The notes under the pieces: generated by a model
The model's database searches: none
What the model was told of the DNA's origin: nothing
The model's input: the letters and a program-made list of their open reading frames with translations, nothing else
Made by a program: the position numbers and the translations under genes
Source of the DNA: Saccharopolyspora erythraea
GTDB lineage: Bacteria > Actinomycetota > Actinomycetes > Mycobacteriales > Pseudonocardiaceae
Assembly: GCF_018141105.1 (NCBI RefSeq)
Contig: NZ_CP054839.1
Location: forward strand, 6,203,411 to 6,267,410
DNA: 64,000 nt
Direction of reading: 5' to 3'
Part shown: piece after piece, positions 44,422-57,297 of the stretch
Layout of the letters: each line of letters opens with the position of its first letter
How positions within the stretch are numbered: position 1 is the first letter of the stretch

Positions 44422-45186
44422 TCAGCGGTGGTTGATTTCGGTGGAGATGGCGTCGGCGTGTTCGCGCACGAGGGGCGCGCATCGGTCGCGAAGTTCTCCA
44501 GCGGGGATGCGCGCCGCGTTGACCGAGATGTTGAGTGCGGCGATGACGCCACTGCGGTCCCGGATGGGAGCCGCGACCGAGCGGACGCCCTCTTCTCGTT
44601 CACCATCGATCAACGCGAAGCCGTCCTCGCGAACCGTCATCAGGGCCTCGCGCAGCTCGCGCCGGTCTGTGATCGTGTGCGAGGTGAGTGGCGTGAGCTC
44701 GACCTCTTCGAGGTAGGCATCGAGTTCGGCGTCCGGCAACGCCGCGAGCAGAACCCGGCCGAGCGACGTCGGGTAAGCCGGCAGCCGCGAGCCGATGTTC
44801 AGCGTGATCGACACGCTCCGCGGACTCGGCACCCGCGCCAGGTAGACGATCTCCGCGCCGTCCAACGTCGCCAGCGAGGACGATTCCTGCGTGGAACTGG
44901 ACAGGTCGCGCATGTGCGGCTCAGCGTGCTCCCACCACGGAGAGGAAGAAAGGTAACCGTAGCCGAGGCGCATCACCTTCGACGTCAACCGGAACCGGCG
45001 GTCCCGCTGGGTGGCGAACCCGACGCGGGTGAAGGTCAGCAGCACGCGACGGACGGTCGCGCGAGTGAGGCCGGTGAGCTCGGCCGCCTGGCTGATGGTC
45101 AGCTCCGGATGCTCCGCGGAGAAGGCCATCATGACCTGGAAGGCCTTGTCGACGGAATCGATGAAATCCGGATCTTCCCGTGACAC
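44422..45186 (-). CDS. IclR-family transcriptional regulator
   Basis: 254 aa. The N-terminal winged HTH is LTISQAAELTGLTRATVRRVL. The effector domain carries GSRLPAYPTSLGRVLLA and GVRSVAAPIRDRSGVIAALNIS, closest to the PcaR/PobR-like group that governs aromatic-acid catabolism. It starts at a GTG with AGGAG very close upstream. It follows the amidohydrolase/SDR/CMD genes in the same direction after 132 bp and may regulate them. Confidence 0.9.
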   Translation of the reverse strand: MSREDPDFIDSVDKAFQVMMAFSAEHPELTISQAAELTGLTRATVRRVLLTFTRVGFATQRDRRFRLTSKVMRLGYGYLSSSPWWEHAEPHMRDLSSSTQESSSLATLDGAEIVYLARVPSPRSVSITLNIGSRLPAYPTSLGRVLLAALPDAELDAYLEEVELTPLTSHTITDRRELREALMTVREDGFALIDGEREEGVRSVAAPIRDRSGVIAALNISVNAARIPAGELRDRCAPLVREHADAISTEINHR

Positions 45187-45318
45187 TCCTGGCTTTCTCC
45201 GTCCCTGTCCGCGGGCCTTTCCAGGCTGAACGCACCCCAGCCCGGACTGGCTCGAATCTACCCCACCTCGCGGCGCCGGGGAGCGCTCGGCGGTGCCGCG
45301 AGGTGGGTGTCTCCGTGA

Positions 45319-46193
45319 TCAGCGCGGGAAATCGAAGCATTTCGCGGGGTTGTCGACCAGCAGTCGTCTTCGGTCGGCCTCCGTGGGGGCGACTTCGGCG
45401 AGGAGGTCGACCAGGTCACCGTCGTCGGGGACGAAGCCGTGGGTGTTGGGGTGGGGGAAGTCCGTACCCCACACAACCCGTTGCGGCGCAGTCCTGGCAA
45501 GCAGCGTGGCGAGCGCGGCGGAGTCGCTCATGTCCGGTGGAACGGTGGCAAGGCGGTCGGCGCCGCTGAGCTTGACCCAGACCCGCCCGGTGTCGAGCAG
45601 CCGGCGCAAAGCCGTCACCGCAGGAGAGTCGAGGCCCCGGCGCAGATCGACACGGCCCATGTGGTCGATGACGACCGGAAGCGGCAGCGACCTGATGAAG
45701 TCCTCGTGTTCGGCGAGGCCGTTGCCGGCGACGTGCAGCGCGATGTGCCAGCCGTGGGGACGAACCAGATCCGTGATCGCTTCGATCGCTCCAGGCGTAG
45801 GCGCGGGTCCGAGATGCGGGGTGAAGTGCAGACGGGTACCGCGAACGCCGGCGTCATGCAAGCGGCCGACTTCCGCAGCGGAGGTGCCGGGGCGGATCAG
45901 CGCAACACCGCGGTATCGGCCCGCGCCTTCCTCCAACGCGGCCACCAGGGAGGCGTGGTCGGCGCCGTGCACAGCCGACTGGACGATCACCGCCCTGTGG
46001 AACCCGAGCAGGTGGTGCAGCTTCTCCAGATCGGCGAGCTGCGCTTCGGGGGGTGTGAAGGTCCGGTCCGGCGCGTACGGGGACAGGCTCGTGGGCCGAA
46101 GATGTGGCAGTGCGCGCCGCAGGCGTCGGCGGGCACGTCGATCATCGGAGCGTGGGGTGCCGGATGCGGTCCTGGGTTGGACGGTGTGCTCAA
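45319..46193 (-). pseudogene. TIM-barrel amidohydrolase (2-pyrone-4,6-dicarboxylate hydrolase-like), frameshifted
   Basis: Metal-dependent hydrolase of the amidohydrolase-2 family. Reading from TTG 46193 (AGGAGG 5 nt upstream) gives the correct N terminus, DVPADACGAHCHIFGP with the metal-binding HxH, but after FGP the homology moves one frame to SPYAPDRTFTPPEAQL. From there it is intact to WGTDFPHPNTHGF and NPAKCFDF. The shift is near 46095. The C-terminal frame is also open back to a duplicated TTG at 46215, but that route gives nonsense in place of the HxH segment. It could be a real frameshift or a one-base sequence error. Confidence 0.7.
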
Positions 46194-46228
46194 CTGGGCC
46201 TCCTGCTGTGCTCAACTGGGCCTCCTGC
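46185..46228 (-). repeat. 22-bp tandem duplication carrying a ribosome-binding site and start codon
   Basis: The 22-bp unit TGTGCTCAACTGGGCCTCCT+GC is repeated head to tail (46185-46206 and 46207-46228). On the minus strand each copy holds AGGAGG, five bases, and a TTG start for the amidohydrolase. Because 22 is not a multiple of three, the two starts open different frames. Confidence 0.85.
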
Positions 46229-46232
46229 TCGC

Positions 46233-47033
46233 TCAGTCGCAGCGGGCGGTCATGCCGCCGTCGACGACGATCTCGGTGCCGGTGACGAATCGCGCTTCGT
46301 CGGAAGCGAGGAAAAGCGCGGCGTGTGCGGTGTCGCGACCGTCTCCCATGAACCCGAGCGGGATGCGGGCCTGGCGTTGGGCGAGCAGCGCATCCACGTC
46401 ACCGCCGGCGCGTTGTCCGGCGAGACGAGCTTCGACCATGGGGGTGTGCAGCTGCCCCGGCACCACTGTGTTGACCCGGATCTGGTCGGGAGCGTGCTGC
46501 ACAGCGACCACTTTGGACAGCTGGATGACGCCTGCTTTCGCCGACGCGTATCCCACCTGTGCCGAGCCGGTCCAACGCAGCCCGGAGGCCGATGCGATGT
46601 TCACGATCGCACCGCCGCCATGCTCCTTCATGACGGGGATGACATGTTTGCAGCCGAGGTAGGCGCTGGAGAGGTTGGTGTCCAGCTGCGCCTGCCAGGT
46701 CTGCTCGTCGAGTTCCACCGGTCCACCGTGCCGTGAGCCGCCGACGTTGTTGACCAGCACGTCGACCCTCCCGAACGCGGTGCGGGCCTCCTCGACCATG
46801 CCCGCGACCGCTGCGGAGTCGGTGACATCGCACGTGTGCGCCACCGCGGTGCCGCCCTCCTCGGCGATCACCCCCAGGGTCGATTCCAGTGGTCCGGCCT
46901 CGCGGTCCACGACCAGCACCCGTGCGCCCTCGCGGGCGAAGATGACCGCCGTTGCACGTCCGTTGCCCCACCCCGGACCGGCGCTGCCCGCACCGGTGAC
47001 GATCGCGACCTTGCCTGCCAGTCGACCGCTCAT
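46233..47033 (-). CDS. SDR-family oxidoreductase
   Basis: 266 aa, classical SDR: VAIVTGAGSAGPGWGNGRATAV for the nucleotide (an elongated glycine loop), VDVLVNNVGGS, catalytic Ser in NIASASGLRW and YASAKAG, and the C-terminal EIVVDGGMTARCD. The ATG overlaps the stop of the carboxymuconolactone-decarboxylase-like gene (ATGA). It probably oxidises an alcohol group in the same small catabolic pathway as the amidohydrolase; the substrate is unknown. Confidence 0.9.
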   Translation of the reverse strand: MSGRLAGKVAIVTGAGSAGPGWGNGRATAVIFAREGARVLVVDREAGPLESTLGVIAEEGGTAVAHTCDVTDSAAVAGMVEEARTAFGRVDVLVNNVGGSRHGGPVELDEQTWQAQLDTNLSSAYLGCKHVIPVMKEHGGGAIVNIASASGLRWTGSAQVGYASAKAGVIQLSKVVAVQHAPDQIRVNTVVPGQLHTPMVEARLAGQRAGGDVDALLAQRQARIPLGFMGDGRDTAHAALFLASDEARFVTGTEIVVDGGMTARCD

Positions 47034-47590
47034 GCCAGTGCTCCGTTCTCGTCGAGGGTGTCGGGTTCGGTCGGCTCGTCCGGGCGACCGACGTGCAGGG
47101 CGACCAGGAAGCGGGAGACCAGGTTGTAGGTGCCGATGGTCGCGGTGAGCTCGACGATGTGCTGGTCGTCGAAGTGTGCGCGCAGTGCGTCGAAGATCGG
47201 GTCCGGCACCTCGATGGCCCGAGTCATCGCATCGATGTAGGCGAGCGCGGCGCGCTGCGGCGCCGTGAGCATGGCCGCCGGGTCGACGGCGCCGACGCGG
47301 AGTGCTTCGGTCTGCTCGGGGGTGAGCCCGGCCCGGTGCGCGACCGGTTCGTGCGCGTTCCACTCGTAGTCGGCACCGTTGAGAGCAGCGACGCGCAGGA
47401 CCGCGAGTTCCCGGATGTCGGCGGGCAGGCTGGCACGGGTGCGGATCGCTCCCAGCAAACTGTTCCATCCGTCGGCGATCGGGGGACTGTGCAGCAGCAT
47501 CTGGTCCAGTGGTGTGAGCTGCCCGCCGCGCCGCTCACGGATCCGATCAGCGATTTCGCTGTCAACGCTCTGGTATTCCAGGCGTGCCAT
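47030..47590 (-). CDS. Carboxymuconolactone decarboxylase-family protein
   Basis: 186 aa, AhpD/CMD-like helical protein. The family core is LPADIRELAVLRVAALNGADYEWNAHEPVAHRAGL, with the YEWxxH variant in place of the peroxidase CxxC, so it is not a redox AhpD. ATG 47590 has AAGGAT upstream. It is coupled to the SDR gene. With the IclR regulator and PDC-hydrolase-like enzyme next door, an aromatic or lactone catabolic operon is likely. Confidence 0.85.
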   Translation of the reverse strand: MARLEYQSVDSEIADRIRERRGGQLTPLDQMLLHSPPIADGWNSLLGAIRTRASLPADIRELAVLRVAALNGADYEWNAHEPVAHRAGLTPEQTEALRVGAVDPAAMLTAPQRAALAYIDAMTRAIEVPDPIFDALRAHFDDQHIVELTATIGTYNLVSRFLVALHVGRPDEPTEPDTLDENGALA

Positions 47591-47646
47591 CAGTGTCGTG
47601 ATCCTTTCGTGCCGAGGATGCATATGAGGGGAGCGCCGCGGGCGGG

Positions 47647-49011
47647 TCAGGACGGGCCCGCAGTGTTGGCGACCGCGTCGGCCGTAGGCGCTGGGAATGA
47701 TTCGGCGGAACCGTCGCGGTCAGGCAGGGGCGCAACGGGTTCGCCGTTGAGGACGGCGCGAGCACGTTCGAGATCGAGAGCGCGTTCCCAGCGTGCGACG
47801 ACGAGGCTGCCCATGATCTGTCCGGACAGGCTGACCAGACCTCGCATGGTCGACAGGAACCGGTCGATGCCCAGGACCAGCATGATCCCGACAACAGGGG
47901 CCGTGCCCGTGGTCGACAGGGTCGCCGCGAGGATGACGAAGCCGCACCCGCTACTCCGGCGCTGCCCTTCGAGGTGACCATGAACACGGCCAGCAACCCG
48001 ATCTGCTGCCACAACGACAGGTCGACGTTGAACGCCTGCGCGATGTACAGAGACGCGAAGCCGAGGTAGAGGCACACTCCGTCACCGTTGAACACATAGC
48101 CGGGGGGAACGACGAGGCCGACGATCCGCTTGGGCGAGCCGAGGTTCTCCAGCTTGCGCATGAGCTGCGGCATCACGACCTCGTAGTTGGAGGTGCCCAG
48201 CGTGATCAGCAGCTCGTCTTTGAAGTACCGGTACAGCTTGAGAATCCGCAGCCCGCACAGCCGAGCGATCAAGCCGAACACCAGCAGGCTGAACACGATC
48301 CCGGTTGCCCAGAACAGCACGATCACGCTGCCCAAATTGGACAGCGTCCCAAGCCCGAACTTGCCCGTGGTGTAAGCCATCGCGCCGAAGGCCCCAGCGG
48401 CGCCAGATACATGACGAGTTCGACCACACCGAACACCGCTTCGCCGACACGGACGATACCCCGGACCAGCAGCTTGCCACGGCTGCCGAGCGCCTTGATC
48501 GCGAGGGCGAACAAGATCGCGACAAGCAGGACCTGCAGCACATTGCCCTCGGCGAACGCACCGACGACGCTGCGCGGAATGATCTGAACCAGGAAGCCAT
48601 ACCAGTTCTGGCTCTCGCTGGTCTGCAGGTACTTCTCCGCCGAACCCGAGAGCTGGGACGCGTTCGGATCCGCGTTCAGTCCCCTACCTGGCTCGAACAC
48701 GTCCATCACGACCAAACCGGCGATGAGCGCGATCGTCGTGACGACCTCGAAGTAGACCAGAGCTTTCAACCGACACGCCCCACAGCCGTCAACCCCCCGG
48801 CCGAGGCGATACCGGTGACGATCGTGCAGAACACCACCGGGGCGATGAGCATCTGGATCAACGAGATGAAACCGGTGCCGACCGGCTCGAGCGACGCACC
48901 GATCTCCGGAGCGATCAGTCCGAGAGCCGCGCCGAGTGCGATCGCGACGAGGACGGTCACGTACAGCTTCGACGTGAAAGCGCTGTACAACAGCGAGCGC
49001 ATCGGCATCAT
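47647..49011 (-). pseudogene. dctA: C4-dicarboxylate:cation symporter (DctA/GltP family), three frameshifts
   Basis: The full symporter can be read in four pieces: FTSKLYVTVLVAIALGAALG to SAGGLTAVGRVG; KALVYFEVVTTIALIAGLVV to VMYLAPLG; MAYTTGKFGLGTLSNLGSVI to VMVTSKGSAGVAG-like residues; and GFVILAATLSTTGTAPVVGI to the end. The substrate-site signature is in the third and fourth pieces. Each junction (near 48770, 48395 and 47945) is repaired by adding one base, so all three lesions are single-base losses. It is either a decaying transporter of the catabolic operon or a run of sequencing errors. Confidence 0.8.
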
Positions 49012-49224
49012 CGCCTCCCGGAATTCGTGCGACTGACGAACATGTGTACGCTGTACGTACAGACGATGAGCGATGGCGGGACTGCTGTCAATACGCGCCC
49101 ACGCTTTGTCCTACGCAGCACCGGAAAGACGATGCGACCTCGCGTGAGCGGCGACAATGCGCCCAGCCCTGAACATGACGCCGCTGGTATCGCCACTCCA
49201 ACGCCCAGGGCGGATTCAACTGGT

Positions 49225-50100
49225 TATGTGCAGGAGCGGTTGTCGGGGCAGATCCGCCGTCCGGACGGGATCCCGGTTCCCGGGCCGGCTACGGCGCCGT
49301 GGAAGGAAAGGAACAAGCCCCACCGCCAAGACCGCCGGTGGGCCATGGCGTGGAGTCCGGAGCAGATCTCGCACCGGCTTACGGTCGATTTCCCCGATGA
49401 TGAGTCCATGCGGATCAGCCACGAAGCGATTTACCAGGCGCTCTACGTTCAAAGCCGCGGCGCCCTGACACGGGAGTTGGTTACCTGCCTGCGCACCGGC
49501 CGCGCACTGCGGGTGCCGCGCGCCCGCGCCCGCCGCACCCAGGATGGCATGATGAGGCCAGAGGTGACGATCGATCGGGCGGCCCGCAGAAGCCGCCGAT
49601 CGCGCCGTCCCGAGCATTAAGAGGGAGATTTGATTATCGGTCTGGACAAGTCCGCGATCGGCACGCTCGTCGAGCGGTCCACCCGCTAGGTGATGCTGCT
49701 GCACCTGCCGCGCGCATGCAGGGCTACGGGACCGAGCCCAGGGTGCACAACGGCCCCGCCCTGGCCGGCCATGGCGCCGAGGCCGTCCGGAATGCCATCG
49801 CGTCCACGATCACCACGCTGCCCCAACAGTCGCGCCGATCCCTGACCTGGGACCGTGGAAAAGAAGTGGCCCAGCACGTGCAGCTACACATCGACACCGG
49901 GGTCGAGGTCTACTTCGCCGACCCGCACAGTCCCTGGCAGCGCGGCACCAACGAGAACACAAATGGCCTGCTGCGCCAATATTTCCCCAAGGGCACCGAC
50001 CTGGCCCGATGGATGCCTGACGAACTCGACGCCGTCGCCGCCGCACTCAATGGCCGTCCACGCAAGACACCCGACTGGAAGACGCCCGGTGTTGCGACGA
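49225..50100 (+). pseudogene. IS30-family transposase, degraded
   Basis: The core reads AWSPEQISHRLTVDFPDDESMRISHEAIYQALYVQSRGALTREL, then LIIGLDKSAIGTLVERSTR followed by a stop, VMLLHLPR in the next stretch, and RRSLTWDRGKEVAQH with FADPHSPWQRGTNENTNGLLRQYFPKGTDL to GRPRKTPDWKTP. The DDE residues are recognisable but at least two frame breaks separate them, and the N-terminal HTH is missing. It marks a junction between the dctA remnant and the terpene-encapsulin cluster. Confidence 0.8.
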
Positions 50101-50104
50101 CCGG

Positions 50105-50230
50105 TTGAACTCGGGCTTGCGCGCCAGCACCTCGATTTCGAACGTGGCGTGACCGGTGGCGATGCCTTCGGCGTAGATGCGGCGCACCGCAGCCCAGTCG
50201 GTGAATTCGAGGGAAATCGCCCGCACAGTG
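50105..50230 (-). pseudogene. GNAT (phosphinothricin-acetyltransferase-like) N-terminal remnant
   Basis: On the minus strand the frame AISLEFTDWAAVRRIYAEG continuing ATGHATFEIEVLARKPEF matches the first strand and helices of the Pat/Bar-type GNAT family. It is cut on the downstream side by the IS30 relic and lacks the acetyl-CoA site. From here to 50530 I see no other gene; that stretch should hold the promoter of the encapsulin cluster. Confidence 0.5.
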
Positions 50231-50530
50231 GACGTCCGCGGACGGCGTCTGCAATGAGCGGATGCAGCTGAAAGTTGTCAAGGGCGCGGATCATGGGATT
50301 GCCCACAGGGCATGGCTGCGGCGGAACGATGCGAAAATTCCTGCGGGCACTACTGTCCGTGCCCTCCGTCGCAATTGCAGTCATTCAATCGGCCGATTGA
50401 CCGTCACCCTGTTGCTTGATCGACTTCGCATCATGTCCGCAGGCACGGCGGGTTGCCGCTGAGTCGAACAGCAGCGGCTGGGGTAGTCGACCGGTTCGTG
50501 CTTCGCGGATGGTTGGCGTGGTCTCGTGTC

Positions 50531-51964
50531 ATGGATTGGTGGTGTGTGGTGACGGGTATTGAGCCTGTGGCCCAGGGCATTGACAGTGGACAGTCGCAGT
50601 TGAGCTTGGGTACTGCGGCGGCGCGGAATCTGGCGACGACGACGAAGACGCCGCCGCAGATGCAGTCGATCACCTCGCGCTGGTTGTTGCGGCTGCTGCC
50701 GTGGGTGCAGGCGTCCGGTGGCGCGTACCGAGTGAACCGCCGGTTGACCTACCAGGTCGGTGACGGGCGGGTGACCTTCACCAACGAGGGAGCCCAGGTG
50801 CGCGTCATTCCCGGGGAACTGTGCGAATTGCCGCTGTTGCGGGGTTTCGAGGACACGGACGTACTGGAGGCCTTGGCCTCGCGCTTCGTGCAACGTGAGT
50901 ACGGGGCGGGTGAGGTGATCGCCGAGTCCGGCCGACAGGCCGACGAGGTGGTGCTGATCGCGCACGGCAAGGTGAACCAGCTGGGGGTCGGCGAGTACGG
51001 GGACCAGACGGTCCTGGACGTGCTCGCGGACGGCGCCTACATCGGCGGGCAGGTGCTGGCCGATGGGCAGGGCACGTGGGAGTTCACGGCCAAGACGGTG
51101 ACACCGTGCACGGTGCTGGCGCTGCCGCGGCAGGCCGTGCAGGAGCTGAGCGAGCGGTCCGAGGCGCTGCGGACCCACCTCGAGCAGGCACGGAATCGCC
51201 CGCAGAAGGAGCACAACCCGGATGGGGAGGCCGCGATCGCGGTCGCTTCGGGGCATGACGGGGAACCGGATTTGCCGGGAACGTTCGTCGATTACGACAT
51301 CAACCCGCGCGAGTACGAGCTCAGCGTCGCCCAGACGGTGCTGCGGGTGCACACCCGGGTCGCCGATCTCTACAACCAGCCGATGGATCAGGTCGAGCAG
51401 CAGCTGCGGTTGACCATCGAGGAGCTGCGCGAGCGCCAAGAGCACGAGATGATCAACAACCGTGATTTCGGGTTGCTGCACAACGCGGATCTGCGTCAGC
51501 GTATCCACACACGCACCGGCGCTCCGACCCCGGACGACATGGACGAGCTGTTGGCCACGGTGTGGAAGGACCCGGGTTTCTTCCTCGCCCACCCCCGTGC
51601 GATCGCCGCGTTCGGACGGGAGTGCAGCCGCCGGGGCCTCTACCCGCAGAGCGTCGACGTCGGTGGGCACCACGTCCCGGCCTGGCGCGGCGTTCCGATC
51701 TTCCCTTGCAACAAGATCCCCGTGAGCAAGACCCGCACCAGCTCGATCCTGCTGATGCGCACCGGCGAGCAGAACCAGGGCGTGGTCGGACTGCACCAGA
51801 CGGGTCTGCCCGACGAGTACGAGCCGGGTCTGTCGGTGCGGTTCATGGGAATCAACGAGAAGGCCCTCATTTCCTACCTGGTCAGCACGTACTATTCGGC
51901 GGCGGTGCTGGTGCCGGACGCGCTGGGTGTGCTCGAGCACGTCGAGCTCGGGCGGGAAGGCTGA
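50531..51964 (+). CDS. Family 2B encapsulin shell protein, copy 1 (EshA-like)
   Basis: About 477 aa. HK97-fold shell protein with an internal Crp-like cyclic-nucleotide-binding domain, the defining architecture of Family 2B encapsulins and of Streptomyces EshA. The N-terminal arm is [19 protein letters not shown], followed by [23 protein letters not shown]. The Crp-like insert runs roughly from [20 protein letters not shown] to [14 protein letters not shown]. The capsid core contains [35 protein letters not shown] and [19 protein letters not shown]. The canonical cNMP-phosphate Glu/Arg pair is not evident (GGQVL and WEFTAK instead). The start is uncertain: ATG 50531 or GTG 50549. It sits 9 nt before the geosmin synthase. 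Confidence 0.9.
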   Translation: MDWWCVVTGIEPVAQGIDSGQSQLSLGTAAARNLATTTKTPPQMQSITSRWLLRLLPWVQASGGAYRVNRRLTYQVGDGRVTFTNEGAQVRVIPGELCELPLLRGFEDTDVLEALASRFVQREYGAGEVIAESGRQADEVVLIAHGKVNQLGVGEYGDQTVLDVLADGAYIGGQVLADGQGTWEFTAKTVTPCTVLALPRQAVQELSERSEALRTHLEQARNRPQKEHNPDGEAAIAVASGHDGEPDLPGTFVDYDINPREYELSVAQTVLRVHTRVADLYNQPMDQVEQQLRLTIEELRERQEHEMINNRDFGLLHNADLRQRIHTRTGAPTPDDMDELLATVWKDPGFFLAHPRAIAAFGRECSRRGLYPQSVDVGGHHVPAWRGVPIFPCNKIPVSKTRTSSILLMRTGEQNQGVVGLHQTGLPDEYEPGLSVRFMGINEKALISYLVSTYYSAAVLVPDALGVLEHVELGREG

Positions 51965-54277
<2,313 letters not shown>

Positions 54278-54324
54278 ACGGAACCTGAATCTTGCTTTGA
54301 CACAACGTGATGGAGAGTCTTCCC

Positions 54325-55725
54325 ATGTCCGGCCCTGAGCTCCCGCCTGAGCACAACGGGCAGTCCCAGCTGAGCCTGGGAACTGCTGCGGCACGAAACC
54401 TGGCCACCACGACCAAGACGCCACCGCAGATGCAGAGCATCTCCCCGCGGTGGCTACTGCGAATGCTGCCGTGGGTGCAAACCGCGGGTGGCGCCTACCG
54501 GGTGAACCGCCGGTTGACCTACGCCCTCGGCGACGGGCGTCTGACGTTCACCAACACCGGCCAGAGCGTGCGGGTGGTACCTCCGGAACTGCGCGAACTG
54601 CCGACGCTGCGCGATCTGGATGACGAGGGGGTCTTGGCCGCACTGGCGGAGCGGTTCACCCAACGCGAGCACGCGCCCGGCGACGTCCTTGCCACCGCCG
54701 GTCAACCCGCCGAGGAACTGATCCTTCTCGCCCACGGTAAAATCAGCACGCTCACCGACGGCGAATTCGGCGGCCAGTCCACACTCGACGTACTGGCCGA
54801 CGGCCACTTCCTCGGGGACCGGGTCCTCACCGGCGAACAGACGACCTGGCCGGTCACCGCCAAGGCAACCACCCCGTGCATCGTCCTGGCACTGTCCAGG
54901 CAGGCCATCGAAAGCCTCGTTCAGCAGTCCGAGGTGCTGCGCGGGCACCTCGAGCGGGTGCGCAACAGCCCGCAGCGCGCACAGAACAAGCACGGCGAGG
55001 CTGCCATCGACCTCGCTTCCGGCCACGACGGCGAAGTCGACCTGCCCGGCACCTTCGTCGACTACGAGCTCGCACCTCGCGAATACGAACTCAGCGTCGC
55101 CCAGACCGTCCTTCGCGTGCACACCCGGGTAGCCGACCTCTACAACCGGCCTATGGACCAGCTCGAGCAGCAGCTGCGCCTCACGATCGAGGAACTTCGC
55201 GAAGAGCAAGAGAACGAGCTGATCAACAACCGCGATTTCGGGCTGCTGCACAACGCGGATCTGCGTCAGCGCATCCAGACCCACAGCGGCCCGCCCACGC
55301 CGGGCGATCTCGACGAACTGCTGTCGCGCCGCCGCAAGTCGGAGTTCTTCCTGGCCCACCCGCGAACCATCGCCGCCTTCGGCCGCGAATGCTCCCGCCT
55401 GGGCCTGTACCCGGAGACGGTGGACGTCCACGGCACCCGGGTGCCCGCCTGGCGCGGCGTTCCACTCCTGCCCTGCAACAAAATCCCGATCACTGACACG
55501 GGCACCAGCTCCATCCTGGTCCTGCGCACCGGCGAGGAGAACCAAGGTGTCGTCGGCCTGCACCAGACCGGCATCCCCGACGAGTACGAAGCAAGCCTGA
55601 ACGTGCGTTTCATGGGCATCAACGACAAGGCCGTGACGTCCTACCTCGTCAGCGCCTACCACTCCGCTGCCGTACTCACCCCCGACGCGCTCGGCGTCCT
55701 CGAAAACGTCGAAATCGGACGCTGA
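54325..55725 (+). CDS. Family 2B encapsulin shell protein, copy 2
   Basis: 466 aa, a clear paralogue of copy 1, with the same arm ([20 protein letters not shown]) and the same core blocks ([54 protein letters not shown]). The Crp-like insert runs from [20 protein letters not shown] to [14 protein letters not shown] and diverges more than the capsid part; its putative cNMP loop reads [14 protein letters not shown] 54325 is preceded by GGAGAG at 7 nt. It ends 17 nt before the polyprenyl synthase gene. Two shells in one operon suggest a mixed two-component capsid. Confidence 0.92.
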   Translation: MSGPELPPEHNGQSQLSLGTAAARNLATTTKTPPQMQSISPRWLLRMLPWVQTAGGAYRVNRRLTYALGDGRLTFTNTGQSVRVVPPELRELPTLRDLDDEGVLAALAERFTQREHAPGDVLATAGQPAEELILLAHGKISTLTDGEFGGQSTLDVLADGHFLGDRVLTGEQTTWPVTAKATTPCIVLALSRQAIESLVQQSEVLRGHLERVRNSPQRAQNKHGEAAIDLASGHDGEVDLPGTFVDYELAPREYELSVAQTVLRVHTRVADLYNRPMDQLEQQLRLTIEELREEQENELINNRDFGLLHNADLRQRIQTHSGPPTPGDLDELLSRRRKSEFFLAHPRTIAAFGRECSRLGLYPETVDVHGTRVPAWRGVPLLPCNKIPITDTGTSSILVLRTGEENQGVVGLHQTGIPDEYEASLNVRFMGINDKAVTSYLVSAYHSAAVLTPDALGVLENVEIGR

Positions 55726-55742
55726 AACCAGGAGTTGCCACC

Positions 55743-56780
55743 ATGACCACCACCGGAGTGACACCCGACGAACACACCGCGCACCAGGCGCTGGCCTGGA
55801 GCCGCGGAATCGTCGACCCAGCCCTGCGCTCCGCAGTCGATACCCTGCCCGAAGACCTGCGGCATGTCAGCGGCTACCACTTCGGCTGGTGGGACGAACA
55901 CGGCAATCCCACCGAGACCAGCGGGGGCAAAGCACTGCGCCCCGCCTTGGTCCTCCTGGCCGCCGAAGCCGTCGGCTCCACCGCGACCGCAGCCCTACCC
56001 GCCGCGGTCGCGGTGGAGCTGGTGCACAACTTCTCCCTGCTGCACGACGACGTGATGGACAACGACACCACCCGTCGTCACCGCCCCACCGCCTGGAGGG
56101 TCTTCGGCGTCAGCGCGGCCATCCTCGTTGGCGACGCGCTGCTCAACCTGGCCTCCGACGTGCTCGCCGACAGCGGGCACCCGTCCGCCATCCCAGGAAT
56201 ACGACAACTCAACAAGGCGGTGCAGGACCTCATCCGCGGCCAGATCATCGACATGGCCTTCGAACAACGCGACGACGTCGACCTGCACCAGTACCATCAC
56301 ATGGCCCACGCCAAGACCGCGGCTCTGCTCGGGTGCGCGTGCAGCCTCGGCGCCACCTTCGGCGGCGGCACCACCGAACAGGCCAACCACCTGCAGTCCT
56401 TCGGCGAACACCTCGGACTGGCGTTCCAGTACGTCGATGACCTCCTCGGAATTTGGGGAGATCCGAGCGTCACCGGCAAATCCGCTTACTCCGATCTTCA
56501 GGGCCGCAAGAAGACCCTGCCCGTGGTCGCCGCGCTCGCCTCCGACACGCCAGCCGGCCACAAGCTCGCCGAGTGGTATCACAGCCGACAAGCACTCTCG
56601 TCTACCGACCTGGCCAACGCCGCCGACCTCATCGACTCCGCCGGCGGACGCGCGGCAACCCAGGCCCAGGCCGATGACCAATTGAACCAAGCCCTACGCT
56701 GCCTGCACATTGCCCAACCAGCAGCACGCACCACCGAACTCACCGCACTCGCCCACCTCGCCACCCGCAGACGAGGCTGA
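55743..56780 (+). CDS. Polyprenyl diphosphate synthase (family 2)
   Basis: 345 aa all-helical prenyltransferase that condenses IPP with allylic diphosphates. The first Asp-rich motif is DDVMD at 102-106 in VELVHNFSLLHDDVMDNDTT; the second is DDLLGIWGD at about 232-240; GGKALRPALV binds IPP. The two small residues before DDVMD (LLH) suggest a medium chain (FPP/GGPP), but length cannot be fixed by eye. AGGAG lies 8 nt before ATG. Family 2B encapsulin operons typically carry both a terpene cyclase and such a synthase, so it is a candidate second cargo or the FPP supplier for geosmin synthase. Confidence 0.92.
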   Translation: MTTTGVTPDEHTAHQALAWSRGIVDPALRSAVDTLPEDLRHVSGYHFGWWDEHGNPTETSGGKALRPALVLLAAEAVGSTATAALPAAVAVELVHNFSLLHDDVMDNDTTRRHRPTAWRVFGVSAAILVGDALLNLASDVLADSGHPSAIPGIRQLNKAVQDLIRGQIIDMAFEQRDDVDLHQYHHMAHAKTAALLGCACSLGATFGGGTTEQANHLQSFGEHLGLAFQYVDDLLGIWGDPSVTGKSAYSDLQGRKKTLPVVAALASDTPAGHKLAEWYHSRQALSSTDLANAADLIDSAGGRAATQAQADDQLNQALRCLHIAQPAARTTELTALAHLATRRRG

Positions 56781-56822
56781 ACCGGAATTCCATCTACACG
56801 CAACGAAAAGCAGGGCATCGGT

Positions 56823-56990
56823 CTTGTGGAACGCTGCTTCGCCGAACTGACAAACCGCAAACTCCGCCGCTCTTGCCACCGCAGCGTCAAACCCCTCGAC
56901 GACGTCCACAGCTGGATCGCCGCATGGCGCGAGGACCCGCGACCCTTCGTCTGGACCGCTGACGAGATCCTGGCCAGCCTCGCCCACTAC
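56823..56990 (+). pseudogene. IS630-family transposase C-terminal fragment
   Basis: LVERCFAELTNRKLRRSC and TADEILASLAHY match the terminal DDE Glu region of IS630 transposases. The rest of the gene is missing. It abuts an IS256 fragment in opposite orientation. Confidence 0.75.
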
Positions 56991-57297
56991 ACAGAGTTGG
57001 AACGTTTCGGCACGATCGCCGGCTCGAACTCCCCGTTCCGGTCCCGCGGAACGTCCAGCTCGACGGGTCCGTGCACAGTGGACACGGTTTTCGTTGATCG
57101 TCCGTTGCGGGAATTGCCGGTTCCCGTCCCGGCGGGGTCGCCTTTTGCGTAGCCGAGGTGGTGGGTCATCTCGGTGTCCAGAGCCCGTTCCAGCACTGCT
57201 TTGGTCATCTGGTTGAGCAGTTCCTGAACGCCCAGCGAACCACCCTTGGATTGGGCGTCGCGCACGAGCGCGTCCAACACCTCCGGCGACAGTAGCC
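56990..57297 (-). pseudogene. IS256-family transposase N-terminal fragment
   Basis: LLSPEVLDALVRDAQSKGG, ERALDTEMTHHLGYAKGD and STVHGPVELDVPRDRNGEFEP are the N-terminal ~100 residues of a mutator-type transposase. The DDE domain is absent. The C-terminal part of the same family lies at 30918-31165 in the same orientation. Confidence 0.8.
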
